From Fibrobacter sp. UWB10 (GTDB lineage Bacteria; Fibrobacterota; Fibrobacteria; Fibrobacterales; Fibrobacteraceae), in contig NZ_FXUE01000003.1 of assembly GCF_900182935.1 (NCBI RefSeq), positions 248,001 to 312,000 on the forward strand: a DNA stretch of 64,000 nucleotides, read 5' to 3'. The notes below the pieces were generated by a model. The model had not been told where the DNA came from. It ran no database searches and worked only from the letters and a program-made list of their open reading frames with translations. The position numbers were made by a program, and so were the translations under genes. Numbering within the stretch: position 1 is the first letter of the stretch; every line of letters begins with the position of its first letter. Of this stretch, positions 1-7,247 are shown piece by piece.

Positions 1-697
1 GTTCGGAATGCAGCCCGTTTTTGGTAATGGTCAGGAATTCGCCTGCCTGAATGTCGCGAATGTAGTGGGCGCCCAGCAAGTCGAAGGCGCAAGTTTCGCT
101 GGCGACGCACCAGGCTTTACCCATGCGGGCAAGCGACAGCGGGCGGAATCCGAATCCGTCGCGGGCGACGTACATGGTGTCTTTGCTAATGAAAACGAGG
201 CAGAAACTGCCGGTAAATTTTGCGACGGCCTTCTTGATGGCATCGCCCAGGTCATCGGCCTGGGTGCGTGCGATTTCATGCAGAAGAATTTCGGAATCGG
301 ATGTCGTCTGAAAAATATGACCGTCGGCTTCCATTTCGGCACGGAGCTCGGCGGCGTTAGTGATGTTTCCGTTGTGGGCGACTGCAATCTGGCCCCATTT
401 GCAACTCACCAAAATCGGCTGCGCGTTGGCAAGCGTTGAGGCGCCTGTGGTGCTGTAACGCACGTGGCCAATGCCTGCAAAGCCGTCAAATTCATTGATG
501 TCGTGTTCTCGGAGAAGGGTCGATACAAGTCCCATTGACTTGCGGACGCGAATCTTGTCTCCGTCGGTGACCGCGAATCCGGCACTTTCCTGCCCGCGGT
601 GTTGCAGGGCGTAAAGCCCCATGGTAATATTCCTTACGACAGTGTCGCCATTGTAAATGCCGATCACGCCGCATTCTTCGTGCAATTCGTCGAGCAT
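1..697 (-). CDS. purF: Amidophosphoribosyltransferase, N-terminal part (gene runs off the window)
   Basis: First committed step of purine synthesis: transfers ammonia from glutamine to PRPP in the cytoplasm. The minus-strand frame opens with MLDELHEECGVIGI at 697 and stays open to base 1. This is the class II glutamine amidotransferase half. Cys9 is preceded by an eight-residue propeptide, as expected for PurF enzymes that self-cleave to expose a catalytic N-terminal Cys. Other family motifs are GIGHVRYSTTG and AHNGNITN, then SDSEILLHEIA. A good ribosome-binding site (AAAGAGG) lies 4 nt before the ATG. The phosphoribosyltransferase half lies outside the window. The Cys after a short propeptide favours PurF over GlmS or AsnB, which start directly with Met-Cys. 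Confidence 0.95.
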   Translation of the reverse strand, partial: MLDELHEECGVIGIYNGDTVVRNITMGLYALQHRGQESAGFAVTDGDKIRVRKSMGLVSTLLREHDINEFDGFAGIGHVRYSTTGASTLANAQPILVSCKWGQIAVAHNGNITNAAELRAEMEADGHIFQTTSDSEILLHEIARTQADDLGDAIKKAVAKFTGSFCLVFISKDTMYVARDGFGFRPLSLARMGKAWCVASETCAFDLLGAHYIRDIQAGEFLTITKNGLHSE

Positions 698-801
698 AAC
701 GCCTCTTTGAAATGTATGTCCCCTCTACCTCGAAGGTCACAGCCCACCCGGACGGGTGCAAGCAAGGGAACGGCCGCCCTTGTTAAGCAAAAAATGTGCC
801 A

Positions 802-829
802 TTTTGGCGATTTTGGCTCAAAAACGCCA
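802..829. repeat. Short motif shared with 48852-48878
   Basis: TTTTGGCGATTTTGGCTCAA, then AAACGCCA, lies upstream of purF. A close copy (TTTTGGCGATTTTAGCCCAA) lies before the M23 peptidase gene. Both carry a TTTTGG...CCAAAA or similar inverted element. Role unknown; it may be a promoter-region motif or chance in A/T-rich sequence. Confidence 0.25.
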
Positions 830-830
830 A

Positions 831-880
831 ATTCCTAAATAAAAAGAAGAAAGGTTTTACAACGGATGTAAAACCTTTCT
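831..880 (-). terminator. Rho-independent terminator after the minus-strand peptide operon
   Basis: A perfect 13-bp stem (848-860 with 868-880, AGAAAGGTTTTAC) has a 7-nt loop. Read on the minus strand it is followed by TCTTTTTATTT. It sits 29 nt beyond the stop of the small peptide gene and separates that operon from purF. Confidence 0.8.
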
Positions 881-909
881 GTAGAATTTACGTTTTATGT
901 AAAACTGGG

Positions 910-1053
910 CTATGCCATGTCCGTCTTGTCCGATGAGGAATCTAGTCCAGAAAGTGGACCTGCATAACTTGCTTGCAACAAGTTGGCCTGGTTGTTGAGC
1001 TTGATTTCTTTCATTTCGGGGGCGCTATAATTTTTCTTTAGTTCTTTGTTCAT
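910..1053 (-). CDS. 47-residue leader-like peptide, 'YSAPEMKEI' type
   Basis: A short gene that ORF-length filters miss. The peptide begins MNKELKKNYSAPEMKEIKLN and continues through NNQANLLQAS to a Gly/Ser/Asp-rich tail ending DKTDMA. A strong ribosome-binding site (AAGGAG) precedes the ATG. The gene starts 10 nt after the stop of the secreted repeat protein and ends before a clear terminator, so the two are one transcription unit. The pattern of basic N-terminus, Y-x-x-P-E-x-x-x-I, then L-x-x-x-S resembles small peptides common in Bacteroidota and Fibrobacterota, usually annotated hypothetical and sometimes suspected to be leader or precursor peptides. No maturation enzyme is visible nearby. 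Function unknown; the coding call rests on start, ribosome site and context. Confidence 0.7.
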   Translation of the reverse strand: MNKELKKNYSAPEMKEIKLNNQANLLQASYAGPLSGLDSSSDKTDMA

Positions 1054-1063
1054 GGAGTTCTCC

Positions 1064-2839
1064 TTATTTCTTTAAGACTTTCTTGCCGTAGTAAGCGCCG
1101 CGGGCCTGGTGCGTGCCATTCAGCTTGCGGCCCTTAAGATCGTAGTCGCGGTTCATCTTGAATTCGCTGGAACGAGTATTGATGCTCCCGATAGCTGTCG
1201 TATGTTCGTTGCCGTTGGTACTTTCGACAATGACCACGTCCATGGTGGCAGGGCGATTCTTTTCCTTGAGTTCTGGAGTGAAAATATCTCTTGTGAATAT
1301 GAATGCACGGAAGGGGGCGAGTGTGGCTCCGGCACCGACTTTGACAAACTGGCCGGCAGTTTTAAAATCTTCAGTGACTTGATCGTTGAACCCGTAAATA
1401 TTGTCACTAATAAGATGCTCTGGTGTAAATTCCATGAATTCATCGCTGGCAAGAATAAACCAGATTCCTCTACCGATTGCAGGGGTGAGTGTTTTAGGTG
1501 TTTCAGCTATATCTACGGCGCCTTTAATTACGAGGGTTTCAGATTCCATCTGTATGAGGTACGGTCTATAAGCTTCGGTTTTTACTTGGCTGATGTCTTC
1601 GGATCCATCTTTTAAGTTTTTAACTTGAACTTCCAATTTTCCGTTGACTTCTTCGACTCCCTGGAAATCGTAGATGTTCTTGACTCCGCTCAGTTGATTC
1701 AGGTTGACTGCGAAGGGGAGCATGATTGTGGAGTATCCATTTGCCGAAAGAGGGAACTTTCTTTCGAAAACGACGGAGTCTACGTGTTTCTCTTCGACGT
1801 CGCCGACGGATCCGTAGTAGTCGCCGTCGATGAATGCGATTGTTTTTCCGTCTTCGGTGATGTATCGGATGGCGGGATAATCTTTTTTCATCATGAGCGT
1901 GTTGTTGTAGGCGTAAAGTTTGTAGTCGCTTGTTTTTGCCACGAGATGGTTGAATATTCCATTGTTGATAGCATCATTGGTGATGTATTCCGATTGTCCG
2001 GAAAGAGCAATTTTGGGATTTTTGTCTGTCAAGGACTCTGCGATATCTACGTTGATGAGGGCTTTATCTTTTAATTCGCCTACAATATTGATTTTCTTTC
2101 CGTTAGAGAGAACCAGCGCGTTGTAATCGGGAAAATATGGAGTGCCAGAAATATTGATGTCTTCAAAAGCTTCTACAGCATAGTTTGAGTTAGTATTGAA
2201 TGATCCTCCTGCAAGAGTCACTTTGGATCCTTCTTTTGCGACTATACCTCTGTTGTTTCCGTTGACAGATCCGCTGAATACTTCAACTTTTGAGCCGGAA
2301 TGAGCGGTTATACCTGTACCATAGGAATAAACACTCCCCCCATCTATTTGAAGGGACCCGTGTAAGTCGATGGCCAGATTTTCCTCCGTAACATTGATTA
2401 TTCCTGATAGCAGGAAGGCACTGCCGTTATCATTAACGAGAATCGCAGGGATGCCGGTATTAATGTTGAAATCTCCTGCTATTATGCCTCTATTGTTCTC
2501 GCTCTTGTTGCTGTCTTCGATGATAAGTGTCCTATCGACACGGAAAATCAATGCTTTTTCTGTAACAAAAAGATTATCTAAATTACGTGATAGCCTGTAG
2601 CCGTTGAGATCTAGGCGAATGGTTGCTCCGATGTGAAGGCATCTTGTCAATTTTACGTCTTGGGTTAATATGTAGTCTGTGTTTTTTTGTAGTGACCAAC
2701 AGCCGTCAAAGGTAGAACGATGTTCAAAATCGTCTTCGCTGGAAACTTTCACCGTTTCGATCGGTTCTATCGGGGGGTCTAGGGCGAATGCTCCAAGGGG
2801 TAAAAACAGTAATGTCAGGATTAACTTTGTGATTTTCAT
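1064..2839 (-). CDS. Secreted parallel beta-helix-like repeat protein
   Basis: 591 residues. A classical signal peptide (MKITKLILTLLFLPLGAFA) leads to a region (about residues 60-270) with short repeats of the IDGGSVYSYGTGI / VEVFSGSVNGNNRGIV / VTLAGGSFNTNSNYAVEA kind. That periodicity is typical of right-handed beta-helix (pectate-lyase-like) folds. The second half has no recognised domain. The C-terminus (YDLKGRKLNG...ARGAYYGKKVLKK) resembles the short 'DxxGRxL...G.Y..GKK' end module of secreted proteins in Bacteroidota and Fibrobacterota. A strong ribosome site (AAGGAGGA) precedes the ATG. It is co-transcribed with the 47-residue peptide. An extracellular location is likely; no catalytic residues were identified, so it is not called a polysaccharide lyase. 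Confidence 0.75.
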   Translation of the reverse strand: MKITKLILTLLFLPLGAFALDPPIEPIETVKVSSEDDFEHRSTFDGCWSLQKNTDYILTQDVKLTRCLHIGATIRLDLNGYRLSRNLDNLFVTEKALIFRVDRTLIIEDSNKSENNRGIIAGDFNINTGIPAILVNDNGSAFLLSGIINVTEENLAIDLHGSLQIDGGSVYSYGTGITAHSGSKVEVFSGSVNGNNRGIVAKEGSKVTLAGGSFNTNSNYAVEAFEDINISGTPYFPDYNALVLSNGKKINIVGELKDKALINVDIAESLTDKNPKIALSGQSEYITNDAINNGIFNHLVAKTSDYKLYAYNNTLMMKKDYPAIRYITEDGKTIAFIDGDYYGSVGDVEEKHVDSVVFERKFPLSANGYSTIMLPFAVNLNQLSGVKNIYDFQGVEEVNGKLEVQVKNLKDGSEDISQVKTEAYRPYLIQMESETLVIKGAVDIAETPKTLTPAIGRGIWFILASDEFMEFTPEHLISDNIYGFNDQVTEDFKTAGQFVKVGAGATLAPFRAFIFTRDIFTPELKEKNRPATMDVVIVESTNGNEHTTAIGSINTRSSEFKMNRDYDLKGRKLNGTHQARGAYYGKKVLKK

Positions 2840-2941
2840 ATTTCCTCCTTAAAATAATGAAATACGGGTAAAAGTTACAAAAAACTTACCGTTTTGGCTT
2901 TGGATAAAGTACTTTTTTTGATTTTTAGAGTAAGGAGGCTT

Positions 2942-3835
2942 TTAACAGCTCACGACGAGGGCGATAAGGCCTGCGAACATGGCGATTTTCACCAGTTTTT
3001 GAGCGTTTCGGTAGTTACGCTTGTTTGCAAAAACGAGAATCGCGATGACGGCGGGAGTAAAGGCGATTCCGGTGATAATCAAGAAGAGCATGGGGTAGTA
3101 ACCCTGCGCGACAGGCAGCGGTAAAATGGCCCAGGTGAAAAGGCAAATGAGGCCGGCGAGGCGCCTTGCGGTGGGGGCGCCTGCAATCAGCGGGAACGTC
3201 ATGATGCCTGCCTTGAGGTCGCCGGTTTCGTCTTCCAGGTCCTTGTAGATTTCGCGGGCGGTCGTGAGGAGTATTGCGAACAGCATCGCAGGGTAGAGAA
3301 GTCCGATTTTGTTCGAAATTCCAAGCGTCGATTCGATGGATTCCTTGAGGCCCGTGGGGTAGAACAGGCAGAGAATCAGGGGAGTCGCGCAAAGAAAGGC
3401 GACCGTCATGTTCTTTAAAAGCGGGATGTGCTTAAGCCACTTGTTGTAGGCGACCAGAAGCGCGCTGAGCAGCACAAAGAAAATGCAAGCCGTGAAGTTC
3501 GTCTTGGTCATCAGGCTGTCGGCAAGGCCCGCCGTAACCGTGAGCACAAGAAGAATAATCCACGCCCTCTGCGCCGCCGCCACCGAAACCTTTCCACTCA
3601 CCAGCGGACGCTCCGGGCGATTCAGACGGTCGCTATCCAAGTCCCAAATGTCGTTCTGGATGTTCGCAAATGCAATCGCAAATGCAAAACCGAGAGCCTG
3701 CAAAACAAGCGGAAACCATTCGATACCGCCCGTCGTTGTGGGCAACGCCGAAAGCAGGTAGTAGCCGATCACAAGCGTGACCATTGCAATCACGATGTTC
3801 ACCGGCCGAGACATTTTAACGAGGGCTAGAAGCAT
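2942..3835 (-). CDS. UbiA-family membrane prenyltransferase
   Basis: 297 residues with about eight or nine hydrophobic segments, as in UbiA/MenA enzymes that attach polyprenyl chains to an acceptor at the inner membrane. The first Asp-rich motif is NIQNDIWDLDSDRLNRPERP (N-D-x-x-D-x-x-x-D, prenyl diphosphate and Mg2+ binding). The second is YKDLEDETGDLKAGIMTFP. The 'NRPERPL' wording occurs in the group often annotated as geranylgeranylglycerol-phosphate geranylgeranyltransferase-like in bacteria, but acceptor specificity cannot be read from sequence. It could serve quinone or another lipid pathway. The start at 3835 has a weak ribosome site; a Met seven codons in (MSRPVN) is an alternative. 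Confidence 0.85.
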   Translation of the reverse strand: MLLALVKMSRPVNIVIAMVTLVIGYYLLSALPTTTGGIEWFPLVLQALGFAFAIAFANIQNDIWDLDSDRLNRPERPLVSGKVSVAAAQRAWIILLVLTVTAGLADSLMTKTNFTACIFFVLLSALLVAYNKWLKHIPLLKNMTVAFLCATPLILCLFYPTGLKESIESTLGISNKIGLLYPAMLFAILLTTAREIYKDLEDETGDLKAGIMTFPLIAGAPTARRLAGLICLFTWAILPLPVAQGYYPMLFLIITGIAFTPAVIAILVFANKRNYRNAQKLVKIAMFAGLIALVVSC

Positions 3836-3880
3836 GGTGTGAATATAGAAATATTTGATGAAATGAAATGACTATACAAT

Positions 3881-3911
3881 CACACTGATTCGAAATGCCT
3901 AACGGCATTTC
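3881..3911 (-). repeat. GTTA-loop hairpin repeat, copy A
   Basis: On the minus strand: GAAATGCC, loop GTTA, GGCATTTC, then tail GAATCAGTGTG. The arms pair perfectly over 8 bp. Same organisation as copies B, C and D around the neighbouring lipoprotein gene. Confidence 0.75.
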
Positions 3912-3923
3912 AGAAAATAAATA

Positions 3924-3956
3924 GATTTTGTGTTAACAAAATCGAATTCGTGTGAC
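3924..3956 (+). repeat. GTTA-loop hairpin repeat, copy B
   Basis: GATTTTGT, loop GTTA, ACAAAATC, then tail GAATTCGTGTGAC. The arm sequence differs from copy A but still pairs over 8 bp; loop and tail are retained. It lies head to head with copy A. Confidence 0.75.
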
Positions 3957-4007
3957 ATTAAACTAAATTTGCTTAGTCCGAATTCATGAGGTTACCGGAG
4001 GTCTTCT

Positions 4008-5087
4008 GTGAAATATTTTGCTGCGCTGTTGCTTTCGGCAGTTTTGTTTGTCGCTTGTAGTGGTGAATCTAGTAGCTCCGCTCCCGATCCAATCGGTGAA
4101 ATCTCGTCAAGTAGCAATGAGGCCCTTGGTTCCAGTTCCTCGGCAACAGAAAAGAAATCTTCTAGTTCCGTAAGTGGTAAGAATAGTAGCTCGAGTGTGG
4201 TTGAATCGAGTAGTAGCGGGCGAAATTCTAGCAGCAGTTCTGCGATTTTGTTTAAACAATGTGAAGAAGGTGATACTGTTATAAGTGAAACGGCTTTTAA
4301 AGTGTTTTATTATCGTTGTCAAGATAATGAGTGGGTTCTTGATTCTACGGTGAATGTGGTGAAACCCAAGGTCTATCCGAACATGGATAGCGTGTTTAAT
4401 CCGGCTGTGACTTATGGCTCGTTTAGGGATCCTCGTGATGGAAAGGTTTACAAGACGGTTCAATACTATATGGAGGTCCAAAGTGGCAACACTACTGTCA
4501 TTGATTCTTTTACGGTGATGACTCAGAATCTGAATTACGCTGATACGATAATCGATAGTACAACGACTGTTTTTGACGATTCAAAAGTGGAAAAACGTTG
4601 TTACAACGATGATCCTTGGTATTGTGACAATTATTTTGGTGGACTTTATACTTGGAGTGAGGCTTTGGGGCTTCCTAAAGTGTGTGATAGTGTCGGTGTT
4701 GCTGATAACTCAAAATGCAATGTTAAACTTGGCGACGATGCCAAGGTGCAGGGAGTGTGTCCGGAAGGTTGGCATGTGATGAATGAAGCTGAATGGAAAC
4801 ATTTTGCGTTCCCACGAGACATAGACGTGAGCTATGCATTGTTGTCCCGTGCTGTATGGGAGAACGATAGAAATACGAACTCTAGTGGATTGTCTGTGTT
4901 GCCTTATGGGGATGGAACGTATGATTCTCAAAACAGCATGTTTTGGATGGCCCATGAATTTAAAGAAAAACCTAAAATGGGCGGTGCGTTTATGATCAAT
5001 GGTTTCAGTACTTCTTCAGCGAGCTCAAAATATGGGTCCCTTTACGTCCGTTGCGTAATGGATGAAGGCGACACTTTCATTCAATAA
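4008..5087 (+). CDS. Ser-rich lipoprotein with Fibrobacter major paralogous domain
   Basis: 359 residues, GTG start behind a strong ribosome site (CCGGAGG). The lipoprotein signal ends LFVACSG, with Cys17 as the expected lipidated residue. Residues about 20-80 are a low-complexity linker of SSSS blocks (SSSSVSGKNSSSSVVESSSS). The rest matches the Fib_succ_major type (TIGR02145/PF09603-like): a DPRDGKVYKTV motif, then VMTQNLNYA, WSEALGLP, VCPEGWHVMNEAEWKHF, and a final LYVRCVMD. Members are numerous in Fibrobacter and are thought to be cell-surface proteins of unknown function. The gene stands alone between hairpin repeats A/B and C/D. An outer-membrane surface location is inferred from family and signal, not shown. 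Confidence 0.88.
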   Translation: MKYFAALLLSAVLFVACSGESSSSAPDPIGEISSSSNEALGSSSSATEKKSSSSVSGKNSSSSVVESSSSGRNSSSSSAILFKQCEEGDTVISETAFKVFYYRCQDNEWVLDSTVNVVKPKVYPNMDSVFNPAVTYGSFRDPRDGKVYKTVQYYMEVQSGNTTVIDSFTVMTQNLNYADTIIDSTTTVFDDSKVEKRCYNDDPWYCDNYFGGLYTWSEALGLPKVCDSVGVADNSKCNVKLGDDAKVQGVCPEGWHVMNEAEWKHFAFPRDIDVSYALLSRAVWENDRNTNSSGLSVLPYGDGTYDSQNSMFWMAHEFKEKPKMGGAFMINGFSTSSASSKYGSLYVRCVMDEGDTFIQ

Positions 5088-5098
5088 AGTCTTAACAA

Positions 5099-5131
5099 GA
5101 AATCACGTTAGTGATTTCGAATCAGTGTGAC
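5099..5131 (+). repeat. GTTA-loop hairpin repeat, copy C
   Basis: GAAATCAC, loop GTTA, GTGATTTC, tail GAATCAGTGTGAC, starting 12 nt after the lipoprotein stop. An 8-bp perfect stem with arms different from A and B, so pairing is preserved while sequence is not. It may also act in transcription termination, though no T-run follows. Confidence 0.75.
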
Positions 5132-5144
5132 AATTATATTGTAA

Positions 5145-5177
5145 AAATTGCCGTTAGGCATTTCCAATCCGTGTGGC
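5145..5177 (+). repeat. GTTA-loop hairpin repeat, copy D (imperfect)
   Basis: AAATTGCC, loop GTTA, GGCATTTC, tail CAATCCGTGTGGC. The inner 4 bp pair perfectly; the outer part is degraded. The right arm equals the right arm of copy A. Confidence 0.6.
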
Positions 5178-5190
5178 CTTTTTAGCTAGC

Positions 5191-5232
5191 ATCAAAGGAG
5201 GTGCCGGATCGGGTCCGGCATGACAATTGGGA
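5191..5232 (+). repeat. Dispersed 'GTGCCGG...CCGGCATGAC' repeat, copy 1
   Basis: ATCAAAGGAGGTGCCGGATC followed by GGGTCCGGCATGACAATT. The centre forms a TGCCGGA/TCCGGCA hairpin. A second copy lies at 5314-5356. This is the common palindromic intergenic type seen in many bacterial genomes. With copies C and D and the second copy it fills the gene-free stretch 5088-5392. Confidence 0.7.
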
Positions 5233-5289
5233 CGGGGCGTTGCGGGGTGCCCCCGCTAGAGAGGGTGGAGAGCAACGAAGTGCGAACCA

Positions 5290-5309
5290 GGGAGAGACTT
5301 CTCCCTTTT
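5290..5309 (+). terminator. Possible rho-independent terminator
   Basis: GGGAGA GACT TCTCCC followed by TTTT. A 6-bp perfect stem with a short T-run, located between the two dispersed repeats and before the 91-residue protein gene. It would end transcription coming from the lipoprotein gene. Confidence 0.5.
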
Positions 5310-5313
5310 CATT

Positions 5314-5356
5314 CATCAAAGGAGGTGCCGGGTCCATGCCCGGCATGACAATCGGG
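5314..5356 (+). repeat. Dispersed 'GTGCCGG...CCGGCATGAC' repeat, copy 2
   Basis: ATCAAAGGAGGTGCCGGGTC followed by CATGCCCGGCATGACAATC. Same ends as copy 1, with a changed centre that still pairs (TGCCGGG/CCCGGCA). Confidence 0.7.
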
Positions 5357-5392
5357 CAGGAGGCGTCCCCCTTTTGTTGCTATATTTGCGGT

Positions 5393-5668
5393 ATGCCGTT
5401 TTTTACCAAAAGCAATCTTGTGGACTTGCGGGCGGAAGCCGAGCAACTTTCGATTTGCGTGGAGCATTTCTTGTATGCGTCCGAGCGCGTGGTCGAGGGC
5501 GACTACAAAACGAAGGGCTTTTACGACAACTGTATCGAAAAATGTAATGGAAGACTCAAGGCGATTCATTTTTTGATGGAGTCCATTCGTCAGGATAGGC
5601 CTGTTTCAGAAGAAGAACTCCAGGAAACGCTTCCGGATTTTTTAAATTGCAAGAAAGATGCTAAATAA
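5393..5668 (+). CDS. Small conserved-looking protein of unknown function
   Basis: 91 residues from the ATG at 5393 (MPFFTKSNLVDLRAEAEQLS); the frame is open further upstream but would read through the palindromic repeats, so this start is preferred. The protein is soluble and predicted mostly helical, with two Cys (CIEKCNGRLK) and an acidic C-terminal half. The end overlaps the rsgA start by 11 nt, which suggests translational coupling. I do not recognise a family. Confidence 0.6.
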   Translation: MPFFTKSNLVDLRAEAEQLSICVEHFLYASERVVEGDYKTKGFYDNCIEKCNGRLKAIHFLMESIRQDRPVSEEELQETLPDFLNCKKDAK

Positions 5669-6818
5669 CGAATTCGATGACGAACCGGAACCGCTCCGTC
5701 GCGTAAAGCCGACCCGCCGCGATCACCGCAGCAGGCGTATTGACGTGATGCGTGAATTGGAATCGGGCGTGGTAGACGAGCGCCCGGTCAAGGAGCGTTT
5801 CAGTCGCGAATTCAAGAATCCCCGTATCAAGAAAATCAAGGACCCGCTCGAAAAGATCGACGAGAAGGATTGCGTCGAGGGCTTGGTGGTCGAAGTGCAC
5901 CGCCGCACATGCGAAGTGCGCTTGCCGGAAGAAGGGACTGTCACGGCCATGTACCGTGCGACGACTTCGAAGGCGCTGGGGGAATTCCCGGCGGTGGGTG
6001 ACCGCGTGCTTTTGGGGCAGGTGAACGAAGATGAAGATTCTGGCGAAGGCGTTGGCTCGCAGAAGTATTGTGTGGTGCGAGTGCTCCCGCGAAAGAGCGA
6101 ACTCAAGCGCCCCGGCCCCCGCGATAGCTTTAGGCGTAAACTCACCCTGGCGGCAAACATTGACCAGGTGGTGATTGTCGCGAGCGTGACGCAGCCGGAA
6201 TTCAACTACGGATTTATGGACCGCTTTTTACTGGCGGCGAACCTGAATAACTTGCCGTTCGTGCTGGTGCTGACCAAGATGGACCTGCTACCGAATGGCG
6301 AAGCCGACCTGAACGATGATATCCGCGACTTCATGAGCATTGTGGACAAGGTGATTCCCGTGAGCGTGAAGACGGGAGTGGGCCTGGAACGCCTGCGCGA
6401 GGAACTCCTGGGCAAGTCGTCTGTGTTCAGCGGACAGAGCGGCGTGGGCAAGTCGACGCTGGTGAATGCCTTGGTGCCGGGTGCGGAACTTGAAACGGGT
6501 GCCGTGCGTGAACGCGACGGAAAGGGTAGGCATACGACGACTTCTTCGAGCTTGTTCGATTTTCCGGGTGGCGGTTACGTGATCGATACGCCGGGGATTA
6601 GGAGCATTGGTCTTGCCGACGGTGACGATGACATGGACGGCGAGACCTTGGCGAAGATATTCCCGGGATTTTTCGAGGGTGACTTGTTTACTTGTAAGTA
6701 CAGCAATTGCAAGCATCTGAAAGAACCGGGCTGCTCGGTGCGCGCGGCGGTGGAATCGGGTAAGCTTTCGCGAGCCCGCTATGCGAGTTATTTGAGAATT
6801 TTGAATTCTAGGAATTAG
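5658..6818 (+). CDS. rsgA: Ribosome small-subunit-dependent GTPase A
   Basis: 386 residues. A circularly permuted GTPase that assists late 30S subunit maturation. The order of motifs is diagnostic: G4 (LTKMDLL, about residue 205) comes before G1 (GQSGVGKSTLVNAL, about 260) and G3 (DTPGIRSIG, about 310). An OB-like domain precedes the GTPase domain (VEGLVVEVHRRTCEVRLPEE). The C-terminal zinc site is present as C-K-Y-S-N-C-K-H...C (FTCKYSNCKHLKEPGC). The first 80 residues form an unusually long, basic and acidic N-terminal extension (RRVKPTRRDHRSRR), of a kind seen in some RsgA proteins. Translationally coupled to the upstream 91-residue gene. Confidence 0.95.
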   Translation: MLNNEFDDEPEPLRRVKPTRRDHRSRRIDVMRELESGVVDERPVKERFSREFKNPRIKKIKDPLEKIDEKDCVEGLVVEVHRRTCEVRLPEEGTVTAMYRATTSKALGEFPAVGDRVLLGQVNEDEDSGEGVGSQKYCVVRVLPRKSELKRPGPRDSFRRKLTLAANIDQVVIVASVTQPEFNYGFMDRFLLAANLNNLPFVLVLTKMDLLPNGEADLNDDIRDFMSIVDKVIPVSVKTGVGLERLREELLGKSSVFSGQSGVGKSTLVNALVPGAELETGAVRERDGKGRHTTTSSSLFDFPGGGYVIDTPGIRSIGLADGDDDMDGETLAKIFPGFFEGDLFTCKYSNCKHLKEPGCSVRAAVESGKLSRARYASYLRILNSRN

Positions 6819-6832
6819 GTTTGGGTGTTGTA

Positions 6833-7240
6833 ATGGATATTGCTATTAAGATTACCTTGGTCGCGTCGATTGTGCTGGTGGGCTATAACCTTCACCAGTT
6901 GGTGACGAGTTACGAGGCAATTTGCGAAAAGGTCAAGGAATTCAAGGCGATGGCGCTGGAAAACGATTCGGACGAAGGCGCTGTACGGCGTTCGAACTTC
7001 GTGTTGACGGGAACCCTTTCGGTCTTGTTTATCGTGCTGACTTACCTTTCGGATTTTGCTTACTGGGTCGTGGGAGCCGTATTTGTGAAACTTGCGGTTT
7101 CGATGTATTTGTCGCATTTGGAAATTTCGCAGATTTTCAAGGAAAATTCGATTCGTCCGAAGTTCTTCAAGATTACCAAGGTAGATGCCGCGGTGAATGT
7201 CTTGATGGGGCTTGGAGTGGCGGTAATTGCCGTATCGTGA
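6833..7240 (+). CDS. Small membrane protein, unknown function
   Basis: 135 residues from ATG 6833; a TTG four codons upstream is possible. Hydrophobic segments occur at about residues 5-25, 55-75, 78-95 and 118-135, with a soluble stretch (YEAICEKVKEFKAMALENDS) between the first two. No family recognised. It starts 14 nt after rsgA and ends 7 nt before the beta-barrel gene, so it probably shares their transcript. Confidence 0.7.
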   Translation: MDIAIKITLVASIVLVGYNLHQLVTSYEAICEKVKEFKAMALENDSDEGAVRRSNFVLTGTLSVLFIVLTYLSDFAYWVVGAVFVKLAVSMYLSHLEISQIFKENSIRPKFFKITKVDAAVNVLMGLGVAVIAVS

Positions 7241-7247
7241 GGTGCCT

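Noticed and set aside
3881-5177. Integron attC-like sites (GCCTAAC / GTTAGGC) around the lipoprotein gene
   Set aside because: GTTAGGC occurs only in copies A and D. Copies B and C have GTTAACA and GTTAGTG, which do not match GTTRRRY, and GTTA is in the hairpin loop and not at the ends. The hairpin-repeat explanation fits all copies.
5201-5392. Upstream extension of the 91-residue protein starting at 5201
   Set aside because: It would encode palindromic repeat sequence and a terminator-like hairpin. The ATG at 5393 is the better start.
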